DNA of 64,000 bases from positions 806,001-870,000 of the forward strand of contig NZ_JAJLMN010000001.1 in the NCBI RefSeq assembly GCF_021730615.1. Direction: 5' to 3'. Below, piece after piece: positions 22,274-43,929 of this stretch; the first letter of the stretch is position 1; each line of letters opens with the position of its first letter. A model generated the notes under the pieces. That model was not told the origin of the DNA. It worked only from the letters and a program-made list of their open reading frames with translations, and did no database searches. Origin of the DNA: Lichenibacterium dinghuense. Lineage in GTDB: Bacteria; Pseudomonadota; Alphaproteobacteria; Rhizobiales; Beijerinckiaceae. A program made the translations under genes and the position numbers.

Positions 22274-22582
22274 TCAGATCTTGATCTCGACGTCGACGCC
22301 GGCGGCCAGATCGAGCTTCATCAGCGCGTCGACCGTCTGCGGAGTGGGATCCACGATGTCGAGAACGCGCTTGTGCGTGCGGATCTCGAACTGCTCGCGG
22401 GACTTCTTGTCCACGTGGGGCGAACGGTTCACGGTGAACTTCTCGATCCTCGTGGGGAGCGGAATCGGACCCCGAACCTGCGCGCCGGTGCGGCGTGCGG
22501 TCGAGACGATCTCCTTGGTCGAGGCATCGAGCACGCGGTGGTCGAAGGCCTTGAGGCGGATGCGGATGTTTTGACCGTTCAT
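22274..22582 (-). CDS. rpsJ: 30S ribosomal protein uS10 / NusE
   Basis: 102 aa. It starts [19 protein letters not shown] and includes [19 protein letters not shown] (quoted in part). First gene of the S10 operon and also the antitermination partner of NusB. It follows tuf by 64 nt, so the str and S10 operons are fused or adjacent here. Confidence 0.97.
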   Translation of the reverse strand: MNGQNIRIRLKAFDHRVLDASTKEIVSTARRTGAQVRGPIPLPTRIEKFTVNRSPHVDKKSREQFEIRTHKRVLDIVDPTPQTVDALMKLDLAAGVDVEIKI

Positions 22583-22646
22583 CGTCGTGTCCTTTGAGTC
22601 GGAAGGGGCGGGAGCAGGGCTCCCGCTCCCCCAACCTGTTGGCTTC

Positions 22647-23837
<1,191 letters not shown>

Positions 23838-23876
23838 GGAAGGCTCCTCTCAAGCTGTGGTCTTCGTGTGGGGAGG

Positions 23877-25952
<2,076 letters not shown>

Positions 25953-25985
25953 GGGTCGATCCTCGGAAGGCGCGGGTTCGCCGGA

Positions 25986-26456
25986 TTACCAGCGATAGTG
26001 CGAGAAGGCGCGGTTGGCTTCGGCCATCCGGTGCGTGTCTTCGCGCTTCTTGACGGCGTTGCCGCGGTTGTTGGCGGCGTCCATCAGCTCGGCCGACAGG
26101 CGGTCGACCATGGTCTTGTCGTTGCGGCCGCGGGCGGCCGTGATGAGCCAGCGGATGGCCAGCGCCTGGCGGCGCTCCGGACGGACCTCGACCGGCACCT
26201 GATAGGTGGCGCCGCCGACGCGCCGCGAGCGGACCTCGATGGCGGGGGCGACGTTGTCGAGCGCCTGCATGAAGATCGGCAGGGGCTCGGTGCGGAGGCG
26301 CTGCTCGATGTTCTCGAAGGCGCCGTAGACGATCGCCTCGGCGACCGACTTCTTGCCGTCGTACATGATCGAGTTCATGAACTTGGTGAGGGTCACGTCG
26401 CCGTACTTGGCGTCCGGGATGATCTCACGCTTCTCTGCGCTGTGGCGGCGGGACAT
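25986..26456 (-). CDS. rpsG: 30S ribosomal protein uS7
   Basis: 156 aa, standard. It starts [20 protein letters not shown] and has the [14 protein letters not shown] core. It organises the 3' domain of 16S rRNA. Twelve nt after rpsL. In Escherichia coli S7 autoregulates the str operon; no target was recognised here. Confidence 0.97.
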   Translation of the reverse strand: MSRRHSAEKREIIPDAKYGDVTLTKFMNSIMYDGKKSVAEAIVYGAFENIEQRLRTEPLPIFMQALDNVAPAIEVRSRRVGGATYQVPVEVRPERRQALAIRWLITAARGRNDKTMVDRLSAELMDAANNRGNAVKKREDTHRMAEANRAFSHYRW

Positions 26457-26468
26457 CGTGTCAGTTCC

Positions 26469-26840
26469 TTACTTCGGACGCTTCGCGCCGTACTTCGACC
26501 GGCGCTGGCGGCGGTCCTTGACGCCCTGGGTGTCGAGCACGCCGCGGATGATGTGGTAGCGCACGCCCGGAAGATCCTTCACGCGGCCGCCGCGGATCAT
26601 CACCACCGAGTGCTCCTGAAGGTTATGGCCCTCGCCGGGGATGTAGCCGATGACCTCGAAGCCGTTGGTCAGGCGCACCTTGGCGACCTTGCGGAGAGCC
26701 GAGTTCGGCTTCTTCGGGGTCGTGGTGTAGACGCGGGTGCAAACGCCGCGCTTCTGCGGGCTCTGCTGCAGCGCGGGCACCGTGTTGCGCGCCTTGGCGA
26801 CGACGCGCGGCTTGCGGATCAACTGACTGATCGTCGGCAT
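26469..26840 (-). CDS. rpsL: 30S ribosomal protein uS12
   Basis: 123 aa from the ATG at 26840 ([12 protein letters not shown]); the longer open frame upstream is not S12-like. The decoding-centre loops [15 protein letters not shown] (Lys43 and Lys44) and [13 protein letters not shown] carry the wild-type lysines, so the classic streptomycin-resistance substitutions are absent. First gene of the str operon. Confidence 0.97.
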   Translation of the reverse strand: MPTISQLIRKPRVVAKARNTVPALQQSPQKRGVCTRVYTTTPKKPNSALRKVAKVRLTNGFEVIGYIPGEGHNLQEHSVVMIRGGRVKDLPGVRYHIIRGVLDTQGVKDRRQRRSKYGAKRPK

Positions 26841-27280
26841 GTCTGGCTTCTCTAGGTCCGATCCGGGCGGCCCGGCACGGCGGAGACGCCGGCGCCGAAA
26901 CGCGTGCAAAGCGAAGTGCGCCCATGGTCCTTCCGGACCTCAAGCGCACCAAATGCAGAGGACCGCGACGCATGACGCGCCACGCTCTTGCTTCTTTCGA
27001 TGAACCCCGCCCGCGCGAGCGACCGGAGCTTGGTCTCAGGTGAGCCCGGCAGCGTTTAGGCTCTTCTTGGTCCGGGACGCGTCGTCCCGGAGCGAAAGTA
27101 CCTACGGCCTGCCGAAAGTTGGCCTCTCTTACCGGGCGACACCGGGGGCGTCAACAGCGCAACCGCCCGCCCCGAGAGAATGTCCGGCGCGGAATGCCAC
27201 CCCTGCCCCGATGGCAGAGCGGCGCTACAAGGGATCAACGGTCCAGAGCCTTTCATCGCCGAAGAAGGGCGATCCCGACG
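26841..27280. other. intergenic region with the str operon upstream signals
   Basis: 440 bases between divergently read rpsL and the coiled-coil gene. No convincing gene on either strand; the plus-strand open frames are compositional. The rpsL promoter and leader should lie here, but no strong -35/-10 pair or hairpin could be assigned by eye. Confidence 0.5.
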
Positions 27281-27592
27281 ATGAGCGCCGTGTTCGACCC
27301 GCTCCGCCTCGCTCGCAACCTGCAAGACAAGGCCCGATTCAGCCCCGAGCAGGCCGAGGGCGTGGCCGACGCCTTCGCCGAGGCGATGCAGGGCGACCTC
27401 GCGATCAAGGCCGACCTCAAGTCTGAGATTCAGAGCGTTCGTGGTGAACTCCGCGAGACGGAACTGCGCCTCGAAGCCAAGATCGAGACCATCGAGGCGG
27501 ACCTCGTCAAGTGGGTCGTCGGCATGATCGGGTTCCAGACGATCGTCCTCCTCGGCGCCGCCCTGGCCCTCGCGCGCGCAGTCGCGCGCTGA
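27281..27592 (+). CDS. small coiled-coil membrane protein (CCDC90/DUF1640-like)
   Basis: 103 aa from the ATG at 27281. Helical, with a predicted coiled coil over about residues 45-80 (KADLKSEIQSVRGEL, TELRLEAKIETIEADL) and one membrane span at the C terminus (about 81-100, GMIGFQTIVLLGAALALARA). This resembles the bacterial DUF1640/CCDC90-type proteins, whose role is unknown. It is the only plus-strand gene inside the ribosomal supercluster, set between rpoC and rpsL. The Shine-Dalgarno match is weak (AAGGGC, distant). Confidence 0.7.
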   Translation: MSAVFDPLRLARNLQDKARFSPEQAEGVADAFAEAMQGDLAIKADLKSEIQSVRGELRETELRLEAKIETIEADLVKWVVGMIGFQTIVLLGAALALARAVAR

Positions 27593-27631
27593 TCCTGCGA
27601 CTTTCGCCTCCTCTCCTTGGAGGTGAGGCCC

Positions 27632-27661
27632 GACAAACAGAAAGGGGCGCCGAAGCGCCCC
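27632..27661 (-). terminator. intrinsic terminator after rpoC
   Basis: A stem GGGGCGC/GCGCCCC with a UUCG loop on the minus strand, followed by TTTCTGTTTG, 28 bases after the rpoC stop. It separates the rpoBC transcript from the opposing coiled-coil gene. Confidence 0.8.
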
Positions 27662-27688
27662 TCCCCTCCTCTCTTCGAGCCGGCGCCC

Positions 27689-31870
<4,182 letters not shown>

Positions 31871-32009
31871 GGTCTTCTCCAAACCGAGGTAGGCCGCGAG
31901 ACGCGGCCACACCCTCGGAGAAATCTTCGGGTGACGACGGCCCGACGGACTCCCTTCGGGGGAGCGCGGCGGGCCCTTGTGTCGGGGCGCGCGGCGCGCC
32001 CTCGCTCCG

Positions 32010-36146
<4,137 letters not shown>

Positions 36147-36461
36147 GTCGCTCCTCGTACCCTTTCGTGCGGCGGAACCTCGAACCGGGCCCGACGCCCG
36201 GTCTCCGCCTCGAAGGCGCCGCGTCGCCGCGGGCCTCCGGCCTGTTCCCGAGCCCGGCCTGCACCGATCGACCCCGCGGGGACCCATGCGCCGTATGTCG
36301 CCGTCCGGGCGGGCTCGCGCCGGGACGGGGCCTGTCTGCCGTCGCGGCGCCTCCGGACAAGCCGAACGGAGAACGCCGGAAAGGTCCCGAGGAAACTCCC
36401 CGGGACCGATCACATGTTTCAGCGAAGCAGCGCGAAGCGGATCGCGCGATCTCCCACCTGC
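36147..36461 (-). other. rplL-rpoB intergenic leader
   Basis: 315 bases between rplL and rpoB. No gene supported. In other bacteria this gap holds an attenuator and an RNase III processing site that set the ratio of L7/L12 to polymerase. GC-rich inverted segments exist, but none has a U tract, so I can only call it a candidate leader. Confidence 0.45.
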
Positions 36462-36839
36462 TTACTTGAGCTCGACCTTGGCGCCGACCTTCTCGAGCTG
36501 GGCCTTGAGCTTGGCGGCGTCGTCCTTGGAGACCGACTCCTTGACCGGCTTCGGGGCGCCCTCGACGAGGTCCTTGGCTTCCTTGAGGCCCAGACCGGTG
36601 ATGGCGCGGACTTCCTTGATGACTTCGATCTTCTTGTCGCCGGCGGCGGCCAGGATCACGGTGAACTCGGTCTGCTCCTCGACCGGGGCAGCGGCGGCGC
36701 CGGCCGGGCCGGCCGCGACCGCGACCGTCGCGGCGGCGGCGGACACGCCCCACTTCTCTTCGAGCATCTTGGCGAGCTCGGCGGCTTCGAGGACGGTGAG
36801 GGCCGACAGGTCGTCGACGATCTGGGAAAGGTTGGCCAT
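36462..36839 (-). CDS. rplL: 50S ribosomal protein bL7/L12 (stalk)
   Basis: 125 aa. It has the N-terminal dimerisation helices, an Ala/Gly/Pro hinge (about residues 38-55), and the C-terminal factor-binding domain with [12 protein letters not shown] and [20 protein letters not shown]. The stalk recruits EF-Tu and EF-G. 81 nt after rplJ. Confidence 0.97.
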   Translation of the reverse strand: MANLSQIVDDLSALTVLEAAELAKMLEEKWGVSAAAATVAVAAGPAGAAAAPVEEQTEFTVILAAAGDKKIEVIKEVRAITGLGLKEAKDLVEGAPKPVKESVSKDDAAKLKAQLEKVGAKVELK

Positions 36840-36920
36840 GGTGTTTTCTCTAGGTTTGGTTCGTGAAGGGTGAAATCAAGGGTGCCGGTCGGGCGGCGTT
36901 CGCGGCCGAAGCCGCGACGT

Positions 36921-37451
36921 TCAGGCCGCGTCCTTCTCGGCGCCATCCTTGTCGGCGTAGGCCTGGAACACGCGCGCCAGCTTGGCCTGGGGGGCCGTGG
37001 TGAGCTGGGCGAGCTTCGTGGCCGGCGCCTGGATGAGGCCGATCAGCTTGCCGCGCAGCTCGTCGAGCGACGGCATCGTGGCGAGGGCGCGAACGCCGTT
37101 CGGGTCGAGGGCGGTCTTGCCCATCGCCCCGCCGAGGATCACGAACTTCTCGAAATCCTTGGCGAAGGCTGCCGCCACCTTGGGGGCCGCGACCGGATCG
37201 TCCGAATAGGCCAGGATGGTCGGCCCCGTCAGCAGCGAGCCGATGGAAGCGACATCCGTGCCCTCGAGCGCGATCTTGGTCAGGCGGTTCTTGGTGACCT
37301 GCACCTTGGCTCCGGCCTCTCTCATCTGCTTGCGCAAGCGCTGAAGCTGCGCGACAGTGAGGCCGGAATAGTGAGCCACGACGACGACGGCGGTCTTCTG
37401 GAAGACGCCGTTGAGTTCGTCGATGAGCTCCTTCTTTTCCGTTCTGTCCAA
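36921..37451 (-). CDS. rplJ: 50S ribosomal protein uL10
   Basis: 176 aa. It starts [17 protein letters not shown] and contains [20 protein letters not shown] (quoted in part). The C-terminal helix holds the L7/L12 dimers. In other bacteria L10-L7/L12 represses its own operon by binding the leader just upstream. Confidence 0.96.
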   Translation of the reverse strand: MDRTEKKELIDELNGVFQKTAVVVVAHYSGLTVAQLQRLRKQMREAGAKVQVTKNRLTKIALEGTDVASIGSLLTGPTILAYSDDPVAAPKVAAAFAKDFEKFVILGGAMGKTALDPNGVRALATMPSLDELRGKLIGLIQAPATKLAQLTTAPQAKLARVFQAYADKDGAEKDAA

Positions 37452-37952
37452 AGTTGAAACTCCGAATAGCGAAGTCTAGCCCCGCGACTGCACATGGTGT
37501 CCGCCGAAACCGGGCCCGCGAGGGGCCCGCCATCGGCGGTCTGTGCCTGCCCCCGGCGGCCTGTCGGCCTCCGGACAGAAGGATCGAACCAAATCTGAAG
37601 GCCCGCTCGCGCGGACCCTGAACTCAAACCGGCTTCACCGTCTATGCGGGCTCCCCGTCGGCCGCCGGCTCGCGCCGCTGACCTCGAGGATTCAAGCCAC
37701 CCGCCCGGAGGCGGGTGCGGCACCTGCAGTCTTGGACAGGACACGGCCGGACAGGATGCGGGATCGCTCCAGCACCGCCCGGCCTCATCAGGACGCGCCG
37801 CCCGACCGCCCGAGGGAGGCCGCGCCGCGCGATTTCCGGGGTCCCGCGAGGGACCCTTCCGCCCTCATAAAGACTTCACGTCTTCGTGCCAAGCGGTTTC
37901 GACGCGCCCCGCACACCGCGCGGAGCGGCCGCGCGGACGGGGCCAGGCGGCG
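37452..37952 (-). promoter_or_regulatory. long rplJL leader, candidate L10 autoregulatory region
   Basis: 501 bases without a supported gene between rplA and rplJ. This is where a separate rplJ promoter and the L10-binding leader are expected from Escherichia coli precedent. A perfect 8-bp stem with a 4-nt loop lies at 37698-37717 (CACCCGCC / GGCGGGTG); it has no U tract. Binding by L10 is inference. Confidence 0.5.
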
Positions 37953-38651
<699 letters not shown>

Positions 38652-38655
38652 CGTC

Positions 38656-39084
38656 TTACCCCACCACCTCGAGGCCCATGGAACGGGCGGAACCTTCGAC
38701 CATCGACATCGCGGCCTCGACGGTCGAGCAGTTGAGGTCGACGATCTTCTTCTCGGCGATCTCGCGCACCTGGTCGCGCGTGACGCGGCCGACCGTACCG
38801 CGGCCCGGCGTCTTCGATCCGGCCTTGATGCCGGCCGCCTTCTTGAGGAAGAACGACACCGGCGACAGCTTCAGCTCGAAGGTGAAGGAGCGGTCCTGGA
38901 ACGCCGTGATGACGACCGGGATGGGGGAGCCCTTCTCCATCTGCGCCGTGCGGGCGTTGAAGGCCTTGCAGAACTCCATGATGTTCAGGCCGCGCTGACC
39001 GAGCGCGGGACCGATCGGGGGGGACGGGTTGGCGCTTCCGGCCGGGACCTGAAGCTTGATGTAACCCGTGATCTTCTTCGCCAT
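38656..39084 (-). CDS. rplK: 50S ribosomal protein uL11
   Basis: 142 aa from the ATG at 39084 ([19 protein letters not shown]). It has the conserved [11 protein letters not shown] proline helix that binds the GTPase-associated centre with thiostrepton. The longer upstream frame is not L11-like. Four nt before rplA. Confidence 0.97.
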   Translation of the reverse strand: MAKKITGYIKLQVPAGSANPSPPIGPALGQRGLNIMEFCKAFNARTAQMEKGSPIPVVITAFQDRSFTFELKLSPVSFFLKKAAGIKAGSKTPGRGTVGRVTRDQVREIAEKKIVDLNCSTVEAAMSMVEGSARSMGLEVVG

Positions 39085-39350
39085 CGAATACTCCTCGAGG
39101 CGCCCCGCGCGTCGCCGCGACGGGGCATGGGGGATCGTGGTCCGTCGTTGAGTCCGGCTCGGCGGGCCGGACGCGACTCCCACGGGTGATGCCGGCGCCT
39201 CCGCGAGGGAGACCGGCGCCCGCGCTCCGGGGAGCGCGGGGACTGCGCCACGCGGCGCAGATCGGGTCCGAGCGGACTCGGAATCCTGTGTGGGCCGGGG
39301 CGCCGGGCGGCCGCCTCTGGCTCGCCCCCGCGCCCCTCAGGCCGTTCCGC

Positions 39351-39881
39351 TCAGAGCTTCTCGACCTGGCCGAACTCGAGGTCGACCGGCGTCGCGCGGC
39401 CGAAGATCGACACCGCGACCTTGACGCGGGAGCGGCCCTCGTCGACCTCCTCCACGAGGCCGTTGAAGGACGCGAAGGGGCCGTCCGACACGCGCACCTG
39501 CTCGCCGACCTCGAAGGTGATGGAGGATTTCGGCCGCTCGACGCCCTCGGCCACCTGCCCCTTGATCCGGTCCGCCTCGGAGTCCGAGATCGGATGGGGC
39601 TTGTTGTCGGCGCCGAGGAAGCCCGTCACCTTCGGGGTGTTCTTGATGAGGTGGTAGACCTCGTCCGTCAGGTCCGTGCGGACCAGGACGTAGCCGGGGA
39701 AGAACTTGCGCTCGGACTCGGTCTTGCGGCCGCGCTTGACCTCGGTGAACTTCTCGGTGGGGACCAGGATGTCCTCGAACCGGTCGGTGAGGCCGCGCTG
39801 CGCCGCCTGCTCACGGATGGACTCGGCCACCTTCTTTTCGAAGTTCGAGTAAGCGTGAACGATGTACCAACGCATGCTCAT
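39351..39881 (-). CDS. nusG: transcription termination/antitermination factor NusG
   Basis: 176 aa. The N-terminal NGN domain begins [17 protein letters not shown] and contains [12 protein letters not shown]; the C-terminal KOW domain is [20 protein letters not shown]. It binds RNA polymerase and links it to Rho or ribosomal S10. The ATG at 39875 (MRWYIV) is an equally possible start. 46 nt after secE. Confidence 0.96.
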   Translation of the reverse strand: MSMRWYIVHAYSNFEKKVAESIREQAAQRGLTDRFEDILVPTEKFTEVKRGRKTESERKFFPGYVLVRTDLTDEVYHLIKNTPKVTGFLGADNKPHPISDSEADRIKGQVAEGVERPKSSITFEVGEQVRVSDGPFASFNGLVEEVDEGRSRVKVAVSIFGRATPVDLEFGQVEKL

Positions 39882-39927
39882 GGCGGGAACCCGGGGGATA
39901 AAGATGCCGTTCGGCGCGGCGGAACGA

Positions 39928-40122
39928 TCAACGGCTGCCGTAGCCCAGGATCAGCGACACGGCGAAGTGGATGACCTCGTCGACGGCGACGAAGAACACG
40001 GCCGCCAGGACCACCATGATGAGGACCATCGCGGTGGTGACGCCGGTCTCGCGCCGCGTCGGCCACGTCACCTTGCCGGCTTCGGTGCGGACGTCCTGGA
40101 TGAACTCGAACGGGTTGGCCAT
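39928..40122 (-). CDS. secE: preprotein translocase subunit SecE
   Basis: 64 aa from the ATG at 40122 ([18 protein letters not shown]). It is the short single-span form: the conserved amphipathic TWPTRRE segment precedes one membrane helix (about 30-52). It clamps the SecY channel. A GTG at 40152 would add ten residues and is less likely. Confidence 0.95.
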   Translation of the reverse strand: MANPFEFIQDVRTEAGKVTWPTRRETGVTTAMVLIMVVLAAVFFVAVDEVIHFAVSLILGYGSR

Positions 40123-40291
40123 GTCGTATCCGGGCGGCTCGCGGGAGGACACGTCACCCCGGCGCCGAAATGAAGAGCGGCGCGCGACCGTCCGGCCGCG
40201 CGCCCCATGACGGTCCTATAAAGGCGAGCGCCGCGGGAACCAAGCGAAAAGATCGTGAAGCGGAGGGCTCGGGCTGCGGTGCCAGGGAAGC

Positions 40292-40368
40292 TGGCAGGAG
40301 AGGTGGGACTCGAACCCACAACCCCCGGTTTTGGAGACCGGTACTCTAGCCGATTGAGCTACACTCCT
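40292..40368 (-). tRNA. tRNA-Trp (CCA anticodon)
   Basis: 77 nt including the encoded CCA. The anticodon stem-loop is CCGGT CTCCAAA ACCGG, giving anticodon CCA. The D arm (GCTC/GAGT) and the T arm (GTGGG TTCGAGT CCCAC) fold normally. The acceptor stem AGGAGTG/CTCTCCT has a U-U mismatch at the sixth pair. It lies upstream of secE in the same direction, the usual bacterial arrangement. Confidence 0.97.
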
Positions 40369-40597
40369 GCGTCGCAGCCCCGCCTGGGCCCGAAGACCCG
40401 CGCAGCGCGCCTCGACGTTCTGCACCATTCCGCTCCTCCTGGCAAGGGCCGCCGATCCGAACCATAGCGGCCGGCATCGGTTGACGGACGGGCGGCCGGT
40501 GGACATCTTCGACGCTCGGCAGAGGCGGGCCGCCGCATCGCGTTGGCTCCGCGTCGCTCCGGGCCCGGCCCGCGCGCGCCCGCAGGTGGAGACGAGG

Positions 40598-40927
40598 ATG
40601 AAGGCCCTGACCGCGAAATTCGGCATCGGGCAGGTGGTGAGGCACCGCAAATACCCGTTCCGCGGCCTGATCTACGACGTGGACCCCGTCTTCGCCAACA
40701 CCGAGGAATGGTGGCTGTCGATCCCGGAGGACGTGCGCCCGATCAAGGAGCAGCCGTTCTACCACCTGTTCGCCGAGAACAGCGAGACCGAGTACATCGC
40801 CTACGTGTCGGAGCAGAACCTGCTGCCGGACGAGTCGGGCGAGCCGCTGCGCCACCCGCAGATCGCCGACAGCTTTGAGCGCACGGCCGCCGGCGACTAC
40901 CGCGCCAAGGCGGCGGCGCGGAACTGA
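40598..40927 (+). CDS. hspQ: heat shock protein HspQ
   Basis: 109 aa from the ATG at 40598, with GGTGGAG upstream; the open frame above it is not conserved in character. It contains HspQ family segments KFGIGQVVRHRKYPFRG, EEWWLSIPEDVRP and QPFYHLFAENS. HspQ is a small hemimethylated-DNA-binding/YccV-type protein that in enterobacteria acts as a specificity enhancer of Lon. It ends before a strong bidirectional terminator shared with the opposing gene. Confidence 0.92.
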   Translation: MKALTAKFGIGQVVRHRKYPFRGLIYDVDPVFANTEEWWLSIPEDVRPIKEQPFYHLFAENSETEYIAYVSEQNLLPDESGEPLRHPQIADSFERTAAGDYRAKAAARN

Positions 40928-40968
40928 CGGGCCGCTGCCGACCGCAGCCGCGGCCCGGGCGAAACCAG

Positions 40969-40996
40969 AAGGGCGCGCACCGCGGTGCGCGCCCTT
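40969..40996. terminator. bidirectional terminator between hspQ and the IalB gene
   Basis: A near-perfect palindrome (AAGGGCGCGCACC-GC-GGTGCGCGCCCTT) lies in the 98-nt gap between the two converging genes, followed by TTCGTGTTT on the plus strand. It serves hspQ on the plus strand and probably the IalB gene on the minus strand. Confidence 0.8.
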
Positions 40997-41025
40997 CGTG
41001 TTTCGAGGACAGGCCGATCGGGGGA

Positions 41026-41784
41026 TCAGGGCTTGGCGGGGGCCGCCGGGGCGGGAGCGGCGCCGGCCGCGGGAGCCGGGGCGCCGGCCGCCGGGGCGGC
41101 GCCGGCAGCGCCCTTCTCGAGCGCCTGGCGCTGGGCCAGCGCGCGCTCCTGGAGCTGCTTCTGCAGCTCGGCCTGCTGCTCCTCCTGGCGCTTCTGGAGC
41201 ACCTCGGTCGGGATCGGGGCGCCGTCGAAGCCCTTGCCGAAGTTGGCCAGCGGCAGCGCGAAGGTGATCTCGTTGCCGGCCGGACCCTTGGCGACGACGT
41301 TGAGCACCGTGCCCTTCTTCATCTGCTCGATCACCTTGCCGGAGATCTGCGTCTCGGCGAAGCAGCCGTTGGGCATGCAGAACTCGTAGGCCCCGGGCGT
41401 CGCGGCGCCCTTGTCGACCGAGAAGCGCACGCCGGGGCGCAGCATCAGGCCGATCGGCAGCAGCACGCGCGCCACGCGGTTGTCCTCGCCCTTCACGTCG
41501 TAGATCGCCAGGGCGACCTGCGGCGGCTGCTTCGGGTCGGTGGTGAAGTCGCGGGTGGTGAAGCAGGTCTCCTTCTGGCCGGGCGCCGGCTTGCCGCACA
41601 CCTTGGTCCAGTCCGTGCCCTGCAGGGCCTGCATGTCGAGCTTGACGGGCGCGGAAGGGTTCGGCTGCGCCTGGGCGGGCTGAGCGCCGGCCGCCGGAGC
41701 GGCGGTCTGGGCCTGGGCCCCGGCAGCGAACAGCGCGCCCGCCAGCAGGGTCGCGGCCCCGAGCTTGGTCGTGTGGATCGGCAT
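41026..41784 (-). CDS. invasion-associated locus B (IalB) family protein
   Basis: 252 aa from the ATG at 41784, starting a signal peptide ending AGAQAQ. The core (about 60-210) matches the IalB family: WTKVCGKPAPGQKETCFTTRDF, then RVARVLLPIGLMLRPGVRF and PNGCFAETQIS (quoted in parts), with paired cysteines. A ~40-residue Gln then Ala/Pro-rich tail follows. These periplasmic proteins are widespread in Hyphomicrobiales; their role outside Bartonella is unclear. Confidence 0.88.
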   Translation of the reverse strand: MPIHTTKLGAATLLAGALFAAGAQAQTAAPAAGAQPAQAQPNPSAPVKLDMQALQGTDWTKVCGKPAPGQKETCFTTRDFTTDPKQPPQVALAIYDVKGEDNRVARVLLPIGLMLRPGVRFSVDKGAATPGAYEFCMPNGCFAETQISGKVIEQMKKGTVLNVVAKGPAGNEITFALPLANFGKGFDGAPIPTEVLQKRQEEQQAELQKQLQERALAQRQALEKGAAGAAPAAGAPAPAAGAAPAPAAPAKP

Positions 41785-42074
41785 GGAATGTCCTCGTGGT
41801 TCGAACGGCGGGCGTCGGGGTGACGCGGATCGGACTCGGGTCCAAGCGCTCACCGTCGGAGTCGGACGGCTTCGGCGTTCCGAGGGCGTCGGAGCGATGC
41901 CGCCCCGGCGGGCGTGGCGCGCGGGTCATCGCGACGGAATGCGGCGACACGTTGTCGACGGCGCGTTCCGAGGCGACGGCGGCCCCTCGTCGATGATCTC
42001 GCCCCCGATTGCAAGCCGGACTCGGCCTCGCCATGGTCACACCCGCACCAGCATCGCGTGCGAGGACGGGCCGC

Positions 42075-43898
42075 ATGACCGTGATCCGGCCCGCCCTGCG
42101 CCACCTCCGCCTCCCGTTCGCCGCCCTCGCGCTGTGGGCGGGCGTGGCGCCCGCGGCCCGTGCCGCGCCGTCCATCGCCATGCACGGCGCGCCCGCCCTG
42201 CCCGACGGCTTCGCCCACTTCCCCTATGCCGATCCCGACGCGCCGAAGGGCGGCCGGCTGCGCCTGTGCCTGCCCGGCACCTTCGACAGCCTGAACCCCT
42301 TCAACCTCAAGGCAGGCTCGACCGCCCAGGGGCTGGTCAACATGGTCTACGAGCCGCTGATGGCGCGCTCGCAGGACGAGCCCTTCACGCTCTATGGCCT
42401 CGTCGCGCGGGGGCTCGACACCGACGAGGACCGCTCCTTCGCGACCTTCCACCTCGACCCCCGCGCGCGCTTCTCGGACGGCACGGCGGTCACGGCCGAC
42501 GACGTGCGCTTCACCTTCGACCTCCTCAAGGAGAAGGGGCGGCCGCAGCAGCGCCAAGCGTTCGGGCTGGTGAAGGGCGTCGACACGCCCGATCCGCTGA
42601 CGATCCGCTTCGACCTCGCCGGGGTCGGCGACCGCGAGCTGCCGCTCTTCCTCGGGCTGATGCCGGTGCTGCCGCGCCACGCGGTCGACCCCGCGCATTT
42701 CGACGAGGCGACGCTGAAGCCCCCCGTGGCCAGCGGGCCCTACCGCGTCACGGAGGTCGAGCCCGGCACGCGGCTCGTGCTGGAGCGCGACCCGAACTAC
42801 TGGGGCCGCGACCTGCCGACGCGGCGCGGCATGTTCAACTTCGACCGCGTCGACATCGACTATTACCGCGACGCCAACGCCTTATTCGAGGTGTTCAAGG
42901 CGGGCCTGTGCGACTTCCGCATCGAGACCGACCCGGCGCGCTGGCTCACCGGCTACGACTTCCCCGCGCTGCAGGACGGCCGCGACCTGAAGCAGGCCGT
43001 GCCGCTGCGGTTCCCGAAGGGCATGGAGGGTTTCGCCTTCAACACGCGGCGCCCGCTGTTCGCGGACCCGCGCGTGCGCGAGGCCCTGGCCGGCATGTTC
43101 GACTTCGGCTGGGTCAACCGCGCGCTCTACGGCGGGCTCTACCGGCGCACGCCGTCCTTCTTCGCCGAAAGCGAGCTCAGCTCGTCCGGCCGGCCGGCCG
43201 ACGCCGCCGAGGTGGCGCTGCTCGCCCCCTACCCCGGCTCCGTGCGGCCCGACGTGCTGGCCGGCGTCTGGCGGCCGCCCGGCGGCGACGGCTCGGGCCG
43301 CGAACGCGCCGAGGCCAAGCGGGCCCTCGCGCTCCTGGCGGAGGCCGGCGACAGGCTCGACGGCACGGTGATGCGGCTGCCGAACGGCGAGCCGTTCCGC
43401 TTCGAGATCATGGTGACGGAGCCGCGCTACCAGCGGCTGGCGCTCGCCTACGCGGACAGCCTCAAGGAGATCGGCATCGAGGCCGCGGTGCGCCGCGTCG
43501 ACGAGGTGCAGTACCAGCGCCGGCGCCAGTCCTTCGACTTCGACATGATGCCGGGCCAGTGGCTTGCCACGGCCTCGCCGGGCGCTGAGCAGCGCTCGCG
43601 TTGGAGTTCGGCCGCGGCGGACCAGCCGGCCTCGTTCAACCTCGCGGGCGCGCGATCGCCCGCCATCGACGCCGCCGTGTCGGCGATCGTCGCGGCATCG
43701 AGCCAGGAGGGCTACCTCGCCGCCGTGCGGGCGCTCGACCGGCTGCTGCTGACGGGCTTCTACGTCGTGCCGCTGTTCCACACGGAGGACCAGTGGATCG
43801 CCTACGCGTCCTTCCTCGGCCGCCCGAAGGAGGTGCCGCTGTTCGGCATCAGCAACGTCACGCCGATCGAGCTGTGGTGGCGGAAGCGGGGCGGCTAG
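42075..43898 (+). CDS. ABC transporter substrate-binding protein, oligopeptide type (SBP_bac_5)
   Basis: 607 aa from the ATG at 42075, with a signal peptide ending ARAAPSIAM. The mature protein has ADPDAPKGGRLRLCLPGTFD and the family segment DGTAVTADDVRFTFDLLK, resembling YejA-type and other family 5 binding proteins for peptides or microcin-like ligands. The C-terminal domain is complete. No transporter partners are adjacent. It is the last intact chromosomal gene before the IS pile-up. Confidence 0.9.
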   Translation: MTVIRPALRHLRLPFAALALWAGVAPAARAAPSIAMHGAPALPDGFAHFPYADPDAPKGGRLRLCLPGTFDSLNPFNLKAGSTAQGLVNMVYEPLMARSQDEPFTLYGLVARGLDTDEDRSFATFHLDPRARFSDGTAVTADDVRFTFDLLKEKGRPQQRQAFGLVKGVDTPDPLTIRFDLAGVGDRELPLFLGLMPVLPRHAVDPAHFDEATLKPPVASGPYRVTEVEPGTRLVLERDPNYWGRDLPTRRGMFNFDRVDIDYYRDANALFEVFKAGLCDFRIETDPARWLTGYDFPALQDGRDLKQAVPLRFPKGMEGFAFNTRRPLFADPRVREALAGMFDFGWVNRALYGGLYRRTPSFFAESELSSSGRPADAAEVALLAPYPGSVRPDVLAGVWRPPGGDGSGRERAEAKRALALLAEAGDRLDGTVMRLPNGEPFRFEIMVTEPRYQRLALAYADSLKEIGIEAAVRRVDEVQYQRRRQSFDFDMMPGQWLATASPGAEQRSRWSSAAADQPASFNLAGARSPAIDAAVSAIVAASSQEGYLAAVRALDRLLLTGFYVVPLFHTEDQWIAYASFLGRPKEVPLFGISNVTPIELWWRKRGG

Positions 43899-43929
43899 GG
43901 CGCGACCTCACGGTCGGGAAGGCGGCTCG

